64,000 bases of DNA from Acridotheres tristis (taxonomy: Eukaryota; Chordata; Aves; Passeriformes; Sturnidae): NCBI GenBank assembly GCA_037013685.1, contig CM072897.1:19356143-19420142 (forward strand), in the 5' to 3' direction. Within the stretch, counting starts at the first letter, position 1, and each line of letters opens with the position of its first letter. The notes beneath the pieces were generated by a model. It saw only the letters and a program-made list of their open reading frames with translations, made no database searches and was not told where the DNA came from. The translations under genes were made by a program, and so were the position numbers. Positions 24,046 to 38,535 of this stretch are shown here, piece by piece.

Positions 24046-26609
24046 GAGGAAGCAGCCCCCACTCTTCACCCATGTGTTGCAGGACAATCAGTTGAAGACA
24101 TCAGCCCATCTTTTGGTAAATGAATGTCATGATAAATGACACTTTGGGCTTCTGACATTGAAGACAATTTTTTCATGTTTGTACACACATTAATCATTCT
24201 GTGGCAGTGCCCATACATTAGGTATCGATTTGAGGACACTAAAGGAAAATACTACTGACCTAGCAAGAATGCAGGTTAATAAACTCAATTTAGGAAGGAT
24301 GATTTTCCATTTGGAATGTTCTCTAAACACAGGCAGGAGAACACATAAGCAACAGTGCACTCACATGCCTATTACAGGGATTAGATGCATCCCAAACCCC
24401 TCATTCCTGCTAGGACAATGCAAATGGCAGAGAAGGTGGGGAAGTCAACTCTGTCCCTCTTTTCTCCTTCGCTTTTGTCTCTCCCTTCCCCTCACCCAAG
24501 CCCAGAGCAATGGCAGGAATGTGAATGAACAATCCATTAATGCAAATGTGGTGCATTCAGTCAGCATTCCCAGCCTCAGCATTACTGAGATTTGTGGCCC
24601 ATTGTCTCCATTTCTGAAAAAGATGTGCCTAGAAGAGCAGCAATTCCCATGCTCCTGGAAAACACAGATGGTTAAAATTCTGGCTGTAGTCTCCTGCCCT
24701 CAATGGAGCCAGCATTTCATCTCCTGGAGTCTGCAGAATCAGGGAATTCACTGCCCTGAGCCAGATGCCAATTTAGTTCAGCAGCCTCCCTGCAACTGCA
24801 GCCAGTGCCAATCATTTCCAAGAAGACCGAAAGGAAAAAAAACCTTCATTCTAAACCACTACTAAACAACTCACTCACCTGAGTGTAAAAGCTCCAGAGT
24901 CACAGGTGCCTGTGCTGTGTCAGCCTGTCAGCCTCGCTGCAAAGGCTGCTCTGGTTAACGTGGATGCCACTGCCATACACACATTTAATCCCCACAGAGC
25001 CCTACCAACCCTCTGGGACCCATCTCACCAAATCGACGCTGCAAAAGGAAAGTGAGAAAAGAGAACCTTCTCCTCATCTCTAGGGGAGAGAAAGGTGTGG
25101 AGGAATCCCCTTTCCCTGCCTGAGGCAGGGCTGTATGAGTGGTCACAAGCCTCTGTGAGTGTTTTCCTCCCATGTGTCCCCTCTTGCCACTGCCCTGACT
25201 GGAATCTAAGATAACACTTTGTACAAGCATTAAACTGCTGTAAACACACACACATCACATTTGTGAAATTAACATTTTCCCAAAGCTGGTTTCATGCCTT
25301 CTTGTAACATCTCGATGTGCTCAGCAAATGTTTTCTGTTTCTTCCCCCGTTTCTACTGAAATATGGAAAAAGTAAAGCACAGGAGCAGCTGGCAGGTTTT
25401 CCATCCTGTTCCCTCCTGGATACCATCTGTGAAAAGCCTTTGCTGCCCAGAGTTAACTTTTATTCAAGTTTCTCCTAACCTACCCAACTCTAAACTAACT
25501 CCAGCAGCACCAGCTCCAAATATTCCACCCTACAGCTTCCTCCCAATCTGAAATTCATCCAACTAGTCTGTGAATGATCCCACAAACTGCTCACAATTTT
25601 CAGCCACTTGAATATTCCCCCATTGCTGTCTGACTGATTGAATGTGAACTCATGACAAATCCATAACTATGACTCCTTTCCCCAAACAGCCTCTTGGGAA
25701 GTGTGGAGATTTCAGCACCACAAGGAGGTACTGAAGAATGGGAACACGATCCCCTATTGTTAGGACAGCTCCAACATCTGCTACCCTTCAGCAAGGCAGC
25801 AGACCACAAAGATGCTGCCTACTTTGTTAGTGCATCAGCTCCTCACCCCAACCCTGCTAAAAAATTAATAAGTCCAGCCATCTGTGGACACTTCATTAAA
25901 TTATCACAGCTCCTTCTCTCCAACATTATTCAGCATCATTTGTTGGAGTGGCAGAGGTGTGAAATGGCTTAAAATACTCTCCTGCTAATGAGACATATTT
26001 CTTGGATCTCACTGGCACATGGAGCAGACTTTGTAATTACAAACACTCCTGCAGAACACAGGTCCAGCATCACCTGAATTAGGATAAGGCCAGATGATTC
26101 CAGTCCTTGCTACAAACACCAAGCAGCACACCATTCTCCCCCCTTGCTTTAGGCAAAGCAGAGAGTGGAGAATGCAACCAAAAATCCAGGCAGGAGACAG
26201 CTCCTCGGGGAAGGAAAGAGGATTTTTACAAGGACTGTAACATGGAGAGAGGAAAACTTAACAAATGTCCTTGCTGGCTAAACAGAAGTGGGAAATATGT
26301 GGAACACAGAACACAAATGAGAAATGTCAGTGCATAACCAGAATCCTGACTTGGTTAAACACAGCCATGACAGCATGGTCTGTGCTGATTACAAACAGTG
26401 TCCCTTGGCCAGAATGAAGGGAGAGAGGAGAATGTCACTGGACACATCAGGAACACAGACACAGGTACTGTCACATACTTGTGACACACCAAGTGACCTG
26501 GTGGCACCTCAGAGCTGTTCTGAACACCCCTTTCACGCTCAATTATCTGATGACATGGGGAAGGTACACAAAAAGCCAGTGAGAAATAGCAAAATATTCA
26601 CAAAAAATT

Positions 26610-26705
26610 GTTTAACCTGGCCACAGACACTTCCAGTGAACCAGGGGCAGCCACAGCTTCTCCAGGCAACCTGTGCCAGGGCCTCACCACCCTGACCCTC
26701 CCTTA
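26610..26705 (-). mobile_element. CR1 fragment
   Basis: Short minus-oriented CR1 piece: GCAGCCACAGCTTCTCCAGG, CAACCTGTGCCAGGGCCTCA and CCACCCTGACC. It lacks the 3' tail. Confidence 0.75.
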
Positions 26706-29700
26706 TAGCTACTACACATCCAAAAATTTTAGAGGGTGTTTGAACAAGGAAAACACATCAGCATAATATGATTTTCTACCTGGCAAAACAAGCAAATCCA
26801 AATGCTAGTTAGATGATATCAAGAAGAGATCAATAAATTATTTTAGGAATGAAATGGGAGCAACAAAATGACTGAATGAAAATCTTCAAAAATACAGAGG
26901 TCACTACTGACAGCCACAACTACATGAAAAGCAGTGGGAGAGAGGTGGGGATGTCAGTCCATAGCATGTGGTCAGGCTCAAGAAGGGTTGCAAGGAATGG
27001 CACAGACAAACAGAAAAAATAGATCTGCTGATGGAGAAGGTGAAATAGGATCATGAAAACTGGAGCCAGGACTGGCAGTTCAAGGGCCGAATGACACAAA
27101 AGCTCCAGCAGCAACAGGAAAAGCTGCAGCAGCCACAATGAATCTGATCTCTACAGACACTAAGAAACAGCTGAAACAACATTCTAATGCCCAAAAAATG
27201 AATTGAGGGCATGCAAACCATGGAGTTGTTTATTTGCTGCTGTTGAAGATCATTCTAATAGCAAGACAGACCAATGAAACCCCTGTGGGATTTCAAGAGA
27301 AGCCCTAAAGATAAGACACACAGATTGCTTCATCATTTAAGGAACTTCAGGTCTTCATCAATAGACTGCCTAAAAATAAGAACCCTACAGGCTCACAATT
27401 ACTCTTTCTAAAACAAAATCGAGAGCCATAACAAAAGAAGAATAAGATCCAAGGGTTGTGGTGAAAGAAAAGAGCTTGACAGGTTAAATAATTTTAGTTC
27501 CAGGCGAGGCTATCAATTACGGAAGCTCATGTGAACAAGCTATTCAAAGAAGATTAATGCACAGAGAGGACTGTCAGGATAAATTTATCACAAAACTCGA
27601 AGAAAGGAAAGAGCTGAAAAACTTTTGCAGGCAACTCTATAGACAGTGACAAAGACAGCTGGTACCTGACAACAGGCATTTAGAAACAGGAAATAACCAA
27701 CAATTTCACTGTGAACTCCTCGGGATATGAGAATACCAAAGGAAGCCCGAAAAAGAGGGTGCTTGAAGGCTGACAGAACAGCAGCAAACACAAAGCACAA
27801 AGAACTTTTAACAACACAAACATGCAGCTCAAAGAGATGTCTGGAGACAACAAGGGTGCATGGCAGGATAACACGAAAACCATATAACTGCAAATTATCT
27901 AACACAAGCACAGCCCTGGTGGCACCAGCACACCCCTGACTCCTCCAGCACCTGCTGGCCATGAACCTCAGAGCATCAGAAGTAGATTTTTAGAGGTCTC
28001 TCCACAGAGCCTTTCTTTGCCTAATTTTTATTCTCTTTTTAATAACAGTTTGACAGTGCATTTAAGCCAGGGCTGACTTCAGAAGCTGTTACAGAAGAGC
28101 AACATCTTTAGAGAAACATAAATTACCTAGAGACATTTTCCCATGTTCCCCCAAAATAGGGGTTTCTATACGCAAATGAATATGGCTGGGGGAGCTTTTA
28201 AAAAATTTTAACATCCTTATTTCCAGTGTATTTATGCAAATGGTGAGACACCCTGTGCTTTTAAGACTGTTACCAAGAACTAGCCTCACTGAAATCAACC
28301 CTAGCAAATGTCAAACTAATTTTTCCTCACTCAAAATAATTTTCCTCCATTTTATTTCCTTTTCAGGGTCTTTAAACTTCATCTTGAATTTTTGTTACAG
28401 AAAAATAAAACATTAATCAGAGATACTCTTGTGCCTTGATACTTCTTACCCTTGCTGCTTTTGTGTCACCTTTCACTTGGGGCTTTTTGTTTTCAAAAAG
28501 CAATATTCAATCAATCAGAAACCTGAACAATGTCAGCACACAGAGCCTTCACTGTACACTAATAAAGCTGAAATGTCTTGCTGATTCCACACTGCAGGCA
28601 GGGAGTGAGGAAGGAACACAGGCTGCAGATGTAACCATCACTCTGCTGACAGCTCGGGATTCCGAGCAGGCTCTGTGCAAACCTGTCAAACAGAATGACA
28701 CAGGGATTGCTGGTGCTGACATGCAGAGCAGAAAGAGGGGAAAATCTGATCTGAGTCAAAACATTAACAAATGAGAATCCAATCTAAACCAAGTTCAGCC
28801 AAGTTTCTTGTTCAGGGGTGCTGATGCACCATCAGTATGGTATCACTCTATCCTTGCCTCACCACCCAGACCCCCCAGCCAAACACGAGGGATTTCAGAG
28901 ATTTGGTCCCAGCTCCCTTCCACACAATTCCTGTTTCTCCACAGATTAACTCCAGCACCTGCCATGTTTTCAAAGGCAAAGGTCAAGATGGAAAGGCACG
29001 CTGCAAAGAGCTCCCATTTCTTATGATTTACAGTAAGTTTATATTATTCTGAAGTACATGAACATAACCTTGCCCATGAACTAAATGCATAAAGGAGATT
29101 CCCTTTGCCAGTTACAAGACTTGCACTGCATGGAATTTGAACTTCAGTCTAGAAAGCATGGGGTTTTTTCTGAGCAGTGCTATTACACCATTACTAAAGC
29201 AGGATGCTCAGGCACAAGTGCCACACATCTCCCTGTGCCCCCTCTACTCGAGCTTCAGCAGAGCATTTGTCACCCTCCAGCAAGCACAAATAAGCTTTAA
29301 CTGGCTCACTGACCCACAGAATTTGGGAGAGGGATAGTATTAGTCACAATGAGCTGTTGGATTTGGTGTGATATAAGGTGAAACAAATTTGAAATACAAA
29401 AGCTTAAGAAAACCTGAATTTTTCAATAGGAACTAGTTTTAAACAAGTAAATTACAAGTCTGTTCACCTGGGCTCTGACTTGGTCATTCAATGTCAATGC
29501 AGGGTTTCAAAACAAGCAGGTGACATTCCCTGCTGGGGGCTTTCCCCAGGATTCCAGTGGTAATCCAGCTGCAGGCAAGGCCTGCTCTGCACATGCCAAG
29601 AGGCTCCTCTGAGACTAAAAATTTATAACAGTTTTGAAACTGGACCTTTGCCTTCAGTCCAAGAACCGAAGAGCAGTTCAAAGGCTTACATAGATTTTCT

Positions 29701-32700
29701 TCGCTACTTTAGCTGGACAAATGTGGACAGCAAGAATTGAGAATGACAAATAACACAGAACATTTATTGTCTTAAGTGTCTCAACTCTCACACTTTCAGT
29801 AACTGCTGACAGAACCTGTACAAACTGCAGTTGTGTTAAAACCACCTTCACCATTTACCTGTCATGAGGAAATGCATTTTGATCTAAGCCAATTTATGAA
29901 AAACGCAGATGCTTTTTTCATAGAAAAATATATTTCTGCAAGGAAAATTTATCACTCATGTCACTTACTGGCTAAGTACTCTCAAATACCCTCCTCTGAA
30001 GTATCTCTGCTCTGAGGCTTTTCCAATTCCAAGATACAGAATGTTCTTTATTCACGAAGATCTGCCCAAGATTACTTTTCTCTCCTTGCTGTTAAAGCAA
30101 ATGTGCAATCCTGGGTAAAAATGTGCTGTTACTTCTAACTTAACCCCATCTTTGCAGAGCTGGGACAGTTTGTCCTAAGCTTTTCTCTCACCCTTTGGTA
30201 TGGTACATAGAGTCTAGTGAGAAATACACTGCTCAGCTGCAATCTTTAGAGCTTGGCAAACTTCTCAGAGGACATGAGCAAACAGAACCAAACAATCTGC
30301 CTACTTCCACGCAGCTCCTCGTGGTTATGGCAAAAAGTAAAGATAAAATTTCAGCTCAAATTAATGTTTGAAGAAAATCCTTATCTATTCACCATTATTT
30401 ATACAGAAATAAGGGATTGATTTTCAATAGCTAAGCCCTCTAACACACCAGAAGGAAACACAGCACACCTCTGCTGCTGGCCTTTGCAGAACTCTACCTT
30501 GAACTGCAAGCCCACATCCCCCCAGCTCCTGCTCCCTCCCACAGACTGTGCTCAGGGAATGGCCTGGGTAATCATTTCTTGGCCACAACTTCACCCACTG
30601 CATATCATCCAGAGTCTGTAATGGATACAGAATGCCTTACCTCTACCTGTCCTCCTCATTTGCAGCACCTTGGTGCATTATAAAAACTAATACTTTAAAT
30701 TTATAGTATAAAAATTCTTTATTAGCCAATGGAGAAAAGGCAAAGCACAGAGATCTGGAGCTGGTGTCATGAGCTGCACCAGAAGCAGGATTAAGCCCTG
30801 GCAACTCCTGGCTCAGAGCTCAATTAACTCCTCCAAGCCTCAGGAACATCAGGAACATCAGCCCATCCAGGCCCCCTGCATTTCCAGGGACAGCTCTCCC
30901 AGGCATCACTTTGGAAGCCCGAAGCTGGACACACACAAGACACAAATCTTGAAAAGGCAATGTGGTCAGTTAAAAACTGGAGCAATTTCCCAAGCCAAGG
31001 CCATTCCCTATATGTGATGTCTGCAGGAACTCTCAGCAGCAAAACCCAAGCGAGGGTGGGTCCCTCCTCCCCACAGGGTCCATGGGACACCCAGCACTGA
31101 CCCCACACAGAACAGCTACAGGAGCTTCCAGTGCACTTGGGAGAGTACACACCGTGCCACCGACCTGCCCACAGCCACAGATGAGCTGCACGAAGCTGCA
31201 GGAGGAGGGGATTTACCCAGGCCACCAGAGAACACCGTGCTCAGGGACAAAGTGCTCGAGTATGCCTGAAATTAAACTCCAAATCCTTCTTCCAAGTACG
31301 GACACGATGGGCCTTGGTCCATTCCAGCATCCCCAGTTGTAAGTAGAAAAGCAGGAAGGTGTCCAAGGTTTCAACACAAAGCAACACATGAAGCTTCATC
31401 ATGTCATTTCCAGAAACATCCTCCTCCTGGGCTGTGCTGCCCCTGCAATGTGCTCAATGCTTCCAAAGGAGATACCACACTTGTACTAAGTACATCCCAA
31501 TCTTCCTGGTTTCTGAACCATTGTAGAGTTTGATGTTACGTGGTAGAAGCATTTCTTAACAGAAGTGATTTGTCTCTACTTTTTCTAAAAGTAATTACAA
31601 AATGAAGGCTTGAAAATAAAATTTCTATGAGTATTTAAATGAGAAATAATAATTCAAGGAGATCATTCAGTTGAGGTGAGAAAAAACAAGTCAGGAGTTA
31701 TCATCAAGTGCTTTTAAATTAATGAAACTCAGACACACCTGAAGTTTGTACCAAGGCAGTGCCACACCTGCCTCATCAAAGCCAAGAGAATGAAACAAAG
31801 CTCAAAGCCAAGAAATATCAAATGCAAGGATAAGTGGAAGAAGAGGAAGAAAAACAGCTGCATTCACTTGGGGAAAGAAGATGACAAGAGGTGAAACAAA
31901 TAATTTAGTGAGCAGTCTTGAAATGGATTTACAGAGCAAATAAATCTGCATGATCAAACTCAGTGCCCCTGTCACACTTCCCAACTTTTAGATTCTCATG
32001 TATCTGTTCTCTTAATTAAAGCTTTAACCAAGTCATAGTAACCAGAGACTGGGGAAAGATCATCCTGGGAATATTTTCAGCTCATGTCGTTATACTTTTT
32101 ATGAAAATACATACATATTTATTTTTCCAAGATGAATTAGAGACACAGATCTCCAAAATTTTGTAAATCTATTTTTAATCCATGTTTTACAGCAGCTTTT
32201 TTAAACCCTCTACCCTTCTTAAGATCTAACTGCCACTTAAGTATCAAAGACAGATTTGCATTTCAAAAGCCAATTAAAAAACATACTGTACCAAGGCACT
32301 GATTAAAGTGTTGTGGCTTTACATAAATTAGGCAGTTCCTTTGACTTTCCCTATTTCAAATCCACCCTAACAATGGGAAAATCCTACACATTACAGGGAC
32401 TGGATGACCACCTTCTCCCTCCACTGCCCTTAGAAATTAGTCATGACAAACTTAAACCTCATTTGCTTGAAGGGACCAAACTGTGGAGGCTCACACAGAA
32501 TGGGAAAGAGATACTCATATCCCCAAACTGCTGCTCATTAAAGAAAACTAGCATTTATTGGTGTCTGCAGCTCCTAAAAATCAAGAATTTACTACTACAA
32601 CCCTGGTAGAACAGCAAACACTTTACTACCAAGGTGTAGCAGCACACAATTTTTAGTTACAGACTAACTCAAGTGTTCTTCACAATAAAATATTTTATCA

Positions 32701-35499
32701 TATCCTCTGACTTTTTTAAATCTAAAGGCAGCAAAGATCAGTTTCTTGAAGAGGCTCAGTCACCACAGAACCTCTTGATCCTCACACCTCCAAAAACCCA
32801 AAGAGCAAAGTCCTCTCATGGATCATCACACACAGAAAGGTCCTTTAAATGCACATTGCCAAGTGCACAGTGAAGCTGCCATGACCTCCTCCCCTGCCAC
32901 AGCACGTTCAGAGCTGGGTCAAACACACAAATTGATGCAAAGCCCAGCCAGTCTGTCTCTAATGCAACTCCTCCCATGTCTGACCCAGGCACTCAGAGCA
33001 CGTATTTTGGGTTCAGATTCCAAAACCCAAATATTCTAGATCGGACCATAGAAAGGCCTTTAAATTAACTTGAAAAACGTATCCAAATTTGGCCATCTTC
33101 CTGCAGGTAGATTGCTCAGCATCATCCACTGGCTGTGCAGTTCCAAGACTGAAAATTCCAACCCTGTATCCACATGATAGCACATGACATGTTTTTAGTG
33201 GATTTCCTTGCCCTGGCCTCCATGACTAACCAGAACTTGTCATTTTCAAGAGTTATTTAATGAGTAAGAAGCTGTTAAAACATGCAACCTACACTTCATC
33301 ATGTTCCTTTTCAGAGATCAGGTGCATGGCAGCACCACACTCACACACAGCAGAGGAACCCCACTGCTCAATTAAGAGGGGAATTAGCTCCCTCCCACTG
33401 GAATTTTGAGGCCAAGGGGAGCCCTTACTATGCTAACAATGCCCACGCTCACCACAGCCTGAAAGCTGCCAATTAAAACAAAGAGTGGGAAGGCATATTA
33501 AAAGCCACTGTTAAAACTGAGGGATTCAAATGAGGAAAAGCAAAGCAGTAGGCTAAACCAGAATTTAAATATTCCACCTCTTATTCCAAAGCCTTCAGGA
33601 ACCAAAGTGCCTTTCCCCCTACAAGAGAATTAAACTCAGCATGGTCTTGCCCAGCTCTTGGCACTTGACTGGGGTGGTAAATAGGTTTTCACACACCCAC
33701 ATCTGCCAAAGCCTCTGAAGCAGTGCAGCCAGAAGATGCTCTGGGGCAGGTTTCCAAGGCACAGGATGGCAAAAGGCAATGCACAACATGTGTCACCACT
33801 ATTTCCTCTAGTTCTGGGCAATAAAAGTACCATTTTTATTGCATGGAATCAATCAATAATCTTAATACACAGCTGTCAGGCCAATGTGTGCCAAAGGGGC
33901 AACTGGTTCTGTGGGGAAGGTCCTTATTGTCTTGGGCCAGACTGTGTTTGTCCTGTTTTCCAGCTAAGATTGGGGAAAAAACCTCAGAACTGCATTGTTG
34001 TTTGTAGGGGGGTTTTTTAAAGTAGGCTTTTGGGTTTTGTTTTTTTCCTAAGTATCTGGGTTCTTTTTCAAGTACTAAAAGGCTCTTAAAGATTGCATCA
34101 TTTTACAAAATATCAGTGGAAATAGTACCTTCTACCTAGAGAGGAGAAAATGGAAGTGGAAATTCAGCAGACATTTTGGCTTACCTTCATTTTTAACCCC
34201 ATTAACCTCACCTAACGATCATAGAGAGCAGGCTGATGGCAGAGGCAGGAGGCTGAAGGCTCTCATGTGGAAAGCAGCAGAATTAATCCCGACAGCAGCC
34301 ATGCAAGGAGGTGGTAATTGCTCGAGAGAAGTGTGGGAGAACTGTCTTTATTGTCCTCATTGCCAAGAAGCTTGGAAATCTATTCCTCATTAAAAGATTC
34401 TCAAAGTCACTCTTTTAAGGTATTAAACCCCAATTTTTCTATTTCTGACACTGCTGATGTTTCACAACAGTGCTACAAGCCAAGTTAATGGGAACAACAT
34501 CTGAATATAAACGATGGAAGCAGCAGCTCTGGGAGATGCAGGAGCACCAGTCAGGAAGAATTCATTACCCCGAGACATTTATTAAGCAAAGGAAAAACAA
34601 CTGTTTGAAAAAGGCTGGCAAACATCATTAGAGAAACAAAGGAAAATAGCTTCATAGGCTTTTTTTCTAGTTACAGTGCCTTAGTTTACCTTGTATTTTA
34701 CTTTTGGGTGGTTTTTGAAGTCTCACCCTTACGCAGTAATTAGAAGTCTCTTCCTGCTTTACTGTTTACAAGACAAACTGACAACACCCATCCCTGAGAA
34801 ATAAGCAAGTGACAGATCACTTTTCCCAGACATCATCTTTATTTTTACCTGCAAACTTCACTCCCTCACTGCTTCCAATCCCCCAAAATAAAGCTATCAC
34901 CTATGAAGGCTAAAGAGTACTCAAAACACCAAAGCCAAGGTTATGACTTGGGCTTTTTAATGGAAAATTGTATGCATTTGGTTGGTTGGTTGTTTTCAAA
35001 CTTCCTTGTTCACACCTGATATTCAAGAAACAGAAAAATACAACTCCCCAGCACTCCATTCTGTACCCATCTCCCAGTCCTGCAGGGACTGTACACACTG
35101 CTGTTAGGAGCTTCCCAAATGTTTCAGACAGAGCAGGTAATTCTCCACATACAAGCACAGAAAGTTATTTTAAGGCTATTTTTACATAAAGGAAGTAAAA
35201 TCCTGTTTTCTTCCCCCTTCTAAGCTGTGGTAAATCTCCATTGTGATTTCAGACACCTGACACTTCTCTTAATCCATTCCTTGCAGCTTTCCTGATCTCT
35301 AGCTTTCCTTGAGAAATGCCCCACATTAAGCTGCTTACAGGAACAGAACACATGTGAAATGAGAGCCACAGTCCCAGTTTCCCTGACAGCTGATGGAACC
35401 AGCCCGTGCTGCTGGGGAAGCACTTTGCCGTTTTGCCAAGGGCAGAGCATTCCCTTCCCTCCCCGTGTTCTCAGCCACACTCACAAAGCAGAGCCTTAC

Positions 35500-35817
35500 C
35501 TGCCACAGTGAGCTTTGCTGTCCTGCTCACGATGGTCCCCAGGCTGTCCACGGTTGCCACACACTGGTAATATCCTTCATCGGGTTTATTGTGCTTGGAA
35601 TGCACCACACTGTTAATTAATAGGGATCCATCTGGCAGCAGCTGGCGGCGGTCATCGGACACCAAGTTGAGGAAAGTGCCGTCCTTTTTCCACTCGATCC
35701 TGGGAGGGGTCTCACAGTGAGCCGAGCAGTTCATGATCACCGACGCCCCTCGCACCGACAGCACGTCCAGGGGCTCCACCAGGAAGTAAAAAGGAGTGAA
35801 GGTTCTCACAAGCGATT
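35500..35817 (-). CDS. NEO1: Neogenin exon 2 (first Ig domain)
   Basis: This exon encodes the N-terminal part and first immunoglobulin domain of neogenin, a cell-surface receptor for netrins and RGM proteins. It is 318 bp, phase 1 at both ends, giving about 106 residues. It begins after TTTTACAG with the segment [15 protein letters not shown] and ends CTGTGGCAG before GTAAGG. Visible motifs are the first Ig cysteine in VIMNCSAH, the core tryptophan in IEWKKDG, the block [13 protein letters not shown], and the second cysteine in DEGYYQC followed by SRTAKL. NCS is a possible N-glycosylation site. The text matches vertebrate NEO1 much better than its paralogue DCC, from recalled family sequences; DCC differs in the [10 protein letters not shown] start and in the [10 protein letters not shown] stretch. 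GC is 55% by hand count (176 of 318), lower than in the other three exons. The signal peptide is not here and must lie in an upstream exon. Confidence 0.95.
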
Positions 35818-38535
35818 CTGTAAAATATCACCGAATTTTTGGGTTAGTTTTCCACAGTTTTCCATGTGAAATGCACCCTCCTTGAAGCCACTGTAAGGAG
35901 CACAAGCACTACCACTGCTCACACGCTGCCCCTGAACACATTCAGCCAGCCCGGCCTGCAGGACAGTGTTTTCTGCTTTCATTATTCACATCATGGACCC
36001 TCCCATTCGGACACTTTTTTTCATCCCTAAAAATGTATTTCCCTGCTCTGCTCTCAGCCTCTGTGGCATGGGTGTCCTCCCAGCAGTGCTGTCCTTTGGT
36101 TTGTGGAACCGGGACTGGGAACCATCAAGAACAATTCAGCCCTCAGGGGAAAGTCCCCCATTCTGAGCTTAAAACATCTTTGCAAGTGTTATACAGTGTT
36201 TTTTTACCTCCATTCTATCCCAGGATAAACATGATTACTTTTCCATTTTAAGTATTCCCCGAAGAGTTCTGTAATTAATATCTAGTTTGCATTAAGAAGT
36301 GAATTTTAATTACTGTCTTTCTGGTGGATTTGGTCAAGCAGAATGATTGTGTGTCAATATCACCTTGACTTGTCTTAACTTAATCATCTGTAGGAAACAG
36401 AAGAAAAATTCTTCCAGAGAAGAACAGTTTTCCAGTCAGCATAACACTGGGAAAAGGGCATCTTGGTTTTTAAAGCCTACCTTAGAAATAACACTTACAT
36501 AACAAACTCCTGCACTCATTTCAAAACCATTTCATCTCTCACCATTGACCATCATCTCACGGTCAATAAAAAAATAGTGAAATATTTTAAGACCACATGG
36601 AAGACAAATATGCATTTAATAACGAGATTTGTTTAATTAAGCCACAGAATAGTTCTGGGATTTGAGGAAAAAGCACGAACTGTGAAGGCGACCTTTATTT
36701 GCAAACAAAGGCTGTCCTGGAAGCATTGCAGCTTCTCCCATTGTTTGGTTGTTTGTGGGGTTTTTACAATCGGATTTACCTTCTAAAATGACCTTAATTA
36801 ACAAATGATACGATTTCCTCTATCACTGAACTACATAGAGAGTCCCTGGTCTCCAAAGAGCCTCCAGCTTCCCCCCAGAAGGACACCAGCCTTCCTGCAC
36901 AGAGCCCATTGTCTCTGCTACTCACAGTTCACAGCAACTGTGAGATAAGACAGGAGTGGTGTGAAAGAAACAACTGATAAATGACGCTTTGGCAGCTGAT
37001 AGCATTCAAACACTCTCTCACCTTCAAGAATTCAAAGAGGAAATAAAGGAAAACATTCTAGAAAGATGGAAGTTTCCCCAGTGACAATGTCAGGCTGGAG
37101 ACCTGTTAGGTTGGGATCCAAATCCTTAGGATTCTCTTTCTTAAGGATAATAGAGACATCCCCCAAAAAATCCCCAAACCAAATACACAGAACAAAAAAT
37201 TAATAAAACTTGAAAATGTTCTAGGAGCTACTTACGTTACTCTGGTTTGTACAAGGACACCTATGAGTGGATGTGGGTCCCTGTGAGACACAGGATGTTC
37301 CCTGTGCCTCCGAAATCCTGAGTGTCAGCTCTCATGCAGAAAAAGGCAGAGCAGAAACAAGAGCCATGAACAGCAGGAAAATCTTTGACATTTTACCTCT
37401 ATAATCTCTTCCAGTGCCGCAGAAATCTAAAGTTCTTGTTAAAACTGAAGACCGAGCTGCACAGACCCTGGGCTTTGCAAGGGAAGCATTTCCCCCCCAC
37501 CTCAATTACAGGCTTCTCTACGTTTTTCCAGTATAAATCCAGATCCCTATGAGAACAAAATACACTGCTTTGAGTTTTGCTTCACTCTGGCTTTTCAAAT
37601 AAAACTTAGAAAACCTTTTAAAAGGAGAATGGCAGCTTTTTGTTTGCCCTGCCAGTCTCCAGTGCAGATTGGAGCAGATCTAATCCATCGATAGAGTAAA
37701 ATTGTTCTTGTCCTGGAACCAACAAGGTGTCCAAGGAAATAGAACAGAGCAGAGGATGTCAACAGAGGTCACACCTAGACTTAAGAGCAGCTCAAACAGG
37801 GATTATAAACCTTGAGGAAGAACGGGAAGCAGATTCTCAGCCAGGCTTCAGAGGTACCAAAGTCCTGCCAAGAGCCCTGGGAAGACAGAGCATAAACTGC
37901 TTTTCCCAGGATATCACTGTGCAGTGGGGACAAAATGAAGGATTGGTGAATAACTCCATTCCAGCTTGAAGGAAGTTAAAGCAGAATGGAGATCATTTTT
38001 TCAGAGGATCTGCAGCTGGGGTTTGGGGCACTCTGGAGAACCATACTGCAGCCAGCTGAGCTCGTGCCACCTTCAAGCCTCAGATGGGCACAGAAAGGGT
38101 TTGTACACCTTAATAAACTTCTGTTTCTACCAATGAGCCATTTCTCCCACCCCATCAACCTGCTGATTAATCAGCTCAATGACAGCATCTTATTTTGGGT
38201 ACAGTGGGTGTAATTTGGTGCAGAGTCCTTCCCCTTTGCACACCCTTACATACACAGGCGTGTGCACACCACTGCCTTATTGGTGCTAACTCTGGCCAAG
38301 GAGCTTATGACAAAGCTTAAGTCTGTCTCCCTGCTCAGAAACAGGATCAGCCAAATCTCACTCATTGCCACCAGGCTGGAGTTGACTTCTCCCCAGATCT
38401 GCTCTGGAGATGAGTGGCAGGGAGCCAGATGTGCCCAAACACAGCAGAATGCCCTGGCACAGACAAGATGTCAACGAGCCACAGATGGAGGCATTTCTCA
38501 TGTCCTGGAAGCTCCACAACTCCCTCAGCCCTGCC

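Larger units (their letters stand above)
20544..35499 (-). other. NEO1: NEO1 intron 2
   Basis: Intron between exons 2 and 3, 14956 bp, with GTAAGG donor and CTTGCAG acceptor. It carries four CR1 remnants (about 20.8, 22.3, 24.0 and 26.65 kb), all in minus orientation, and a T-poor, A-rich block at about 26.88-27.95 kb. A longer open frame at 24230-24865 on the plus strand has no recognisable domain and I treat it as chance. No further exon is visible. Confidence 0.88.

Noticed and set aside
24230..24865. 211-codon open frame on the plus strand
   Set aside because: It shows no recognisable domain, and no splice or promoter context supports it. It lies in an intron of the opposite-strand gene and is most likely chance.
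27588..27962. 124-codon hydrophobic open frame on the minus strand
   Set aside because: It falls in a T-poor plus-strand block, which depletes minus-strand stop codons and yields spurious Phe/Leu/Val-rich frames.
9427..35817. DCC, the paralogue, as the identity of the Ig exons
   Set aside because: Exon 2 ([23 protein letters not shown]) and exon 3 ([17 protein letters not shown]) match neogenin rather than DCC as I know these families.
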